Shown here: piece after piece, positions 13,541 to 13,909 of the stretch
Layout of the letters: every line of letters starts with the position of its first letter
How positions within the stretch are numbered: the first letter of the stretch is position 1
From: Streptomyces katrae
GTDB lineage: Bacteria > Actinomycetota > Actinomycetes > Streptomycetales > Streptomycetaceae
Direction: 5' to 3'
DNA: 13,909 bases
NCBI RefSeq assembly: GCF_000966975.1
Contig: NZ_JZWV01000544.1
Coordinates: forward strand, 1 to 13,909
The notes under the pieces: generated by a model
What the model was told of the DNA's origin: nothing
The model's input: the letters and a program-made list of their open reading frames with translations, nothing else
Database searches by the model: none
Translations under genes and position numbers: made by a program

Positions 13541-13909
13541 TCAGGCGGACGGCCGGCGTCGGCGTCGGTGCCTGCCGGTTCCGATGATCAGCCCGCCCCC
13601 GGCGGCGGTCACCAGCGCGGCGATACCGAGCAGCCGGCCGGTGTCCCGGGCGTCGGCCCCGGTCTCGGCAAGCCGGCCCTTGCCGCCCGGAATGTGCACG
13701 GGGACGACGACCTCGCTCCCGCCGTTCGGGCCTGCGGGGGCGCCGCCCGGGGCATGGGCGTCCCCGTTTCCGTTCCCCCGGTCGGGGTCGTTCCCGGGGC
13801 CCCGCCCTTCCTCAGGGTCTTCGCCGTTCCCCGGGTCCCCCGGGTCTTCGCCGTTCTCCGGCTCTTCGCCGCCTTCGGCCGGAGCGACGATCTTCGACCA
13901 GGCATAGGC
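13541..13909 (-). CDS. 3' end of a sortase-anchored (LAETG) surface protein
   Basis: The last 122 codons of a gene that starts beyond the right edge. The visible part opens with [18 protein letters not shown], then a long low-complexity wall-spanning region rich in Gly, Pro, Asn, Asp and Glu, then [18 protein letters not shown]. The end is the standard cell-wall sorting signal: LAETG, a hydrophobic segment ([20 protein letters not shown]) and an arginine-rich tail ([10 protein letters not shown]). LAxTG is the variant recognised by actinobacterial class E sortases, which cleave between Thr and Gly and link the protein to the peptidoglycan. The ligand-binding N-terminal part is not in the window, so the specific function is unknown. 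Confidence 0.85.
   Translation of the reverse strand, partial: AYAWSKIVAPAEGGEEPENGEDPGDPGNGEDPEEGRGPGNDPDRGNGNGDAHAPGGAPAGPNGGSEVVVPVHIPGGKGRLAETGADARDTGRLLGIAALVTAAGGGLIIGTGRHRRRRRPSA

Noticed and set aside
1..13909. CRISPR arrays, tRNA and rRNA genes
   Set aside because: No regularly spaced repeat series, and no tRNA or rRNA sequence that I could recognise by eye.

Overview
The very high G+C content, the third-position G/C bias of the genes, the GTG starts and several protein styles (class E sortase LAETG anchor, DUF6183-like protein, actinobacterial IS elements) point to an actinomycete, most likely Streptomyces. The mix of insertion sequences, short gene relics and unrecognised small genes fits a chromosome arm, an integrated element or a plasmid, not core genome. 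The organism assignment is inference from style, not from a marker gene.

Layout. 1-2850: small, mostly unrecognised genes. Two overlapping minus-strand genes lie at the left edge. A minus-strand pair follows: a 54-aa protein and, coupled to it by a 4-base overlap, an ECF-like sigma factor with a cysteine-rich N-terminus and a predicted C-terminal membrane hairpin. A divergent 126-aa gene and a probably 5'-truncated minus-strand gene complete this part. 2899-3490 is decayed DNA with a 15-codon Ku start and a 37-bp palindrome. 3495-4380 is an IS5-family (IS427-like) element with a CCCAAAA frameshift site. 4461-5164 holds a small secreted peptide gene and two fused relics (Rho_N-like tail and IS21 istA). 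5296-6111 is an intact TauE/SafE permease. 6182-6891 is a ruined family 2 glycosyltransferase. 7299-8367 is a DUF6183-like gene with an apparent +1 frameshift. 8367-10873 is a stack of two insertion sequences at that gene's stop codon: an intact IS630 element sits in the left CTAG target copy of a dead IS701 element. 10874-11266 holds tails of a Y-family DNA polymerase gene and of a Tn3 transposase. 11568-13103 is an intact two-gene lipoprotein/membrane-protein operon. 13541-13909 is the 3' end of a sortase-anchored surface protein.

How it works together. Likely intact functions are the sigma factor pair, the permease, the secreted peptide, the lipoprotein/membrane pair, the sortase substrate, and the IS5 and IS630 transposases. 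Much of the rest is relic: at least seven gene fragments carry deletions, frameshifts or nonsense codons, so the window reads as a recombination-prone region. The strongest candidate for undescribed biology is the membrane-tethered, cysteine-bearing sigma factor with its 54-aa partner. No CRISPR array, tRNA or rRNA was recognised.
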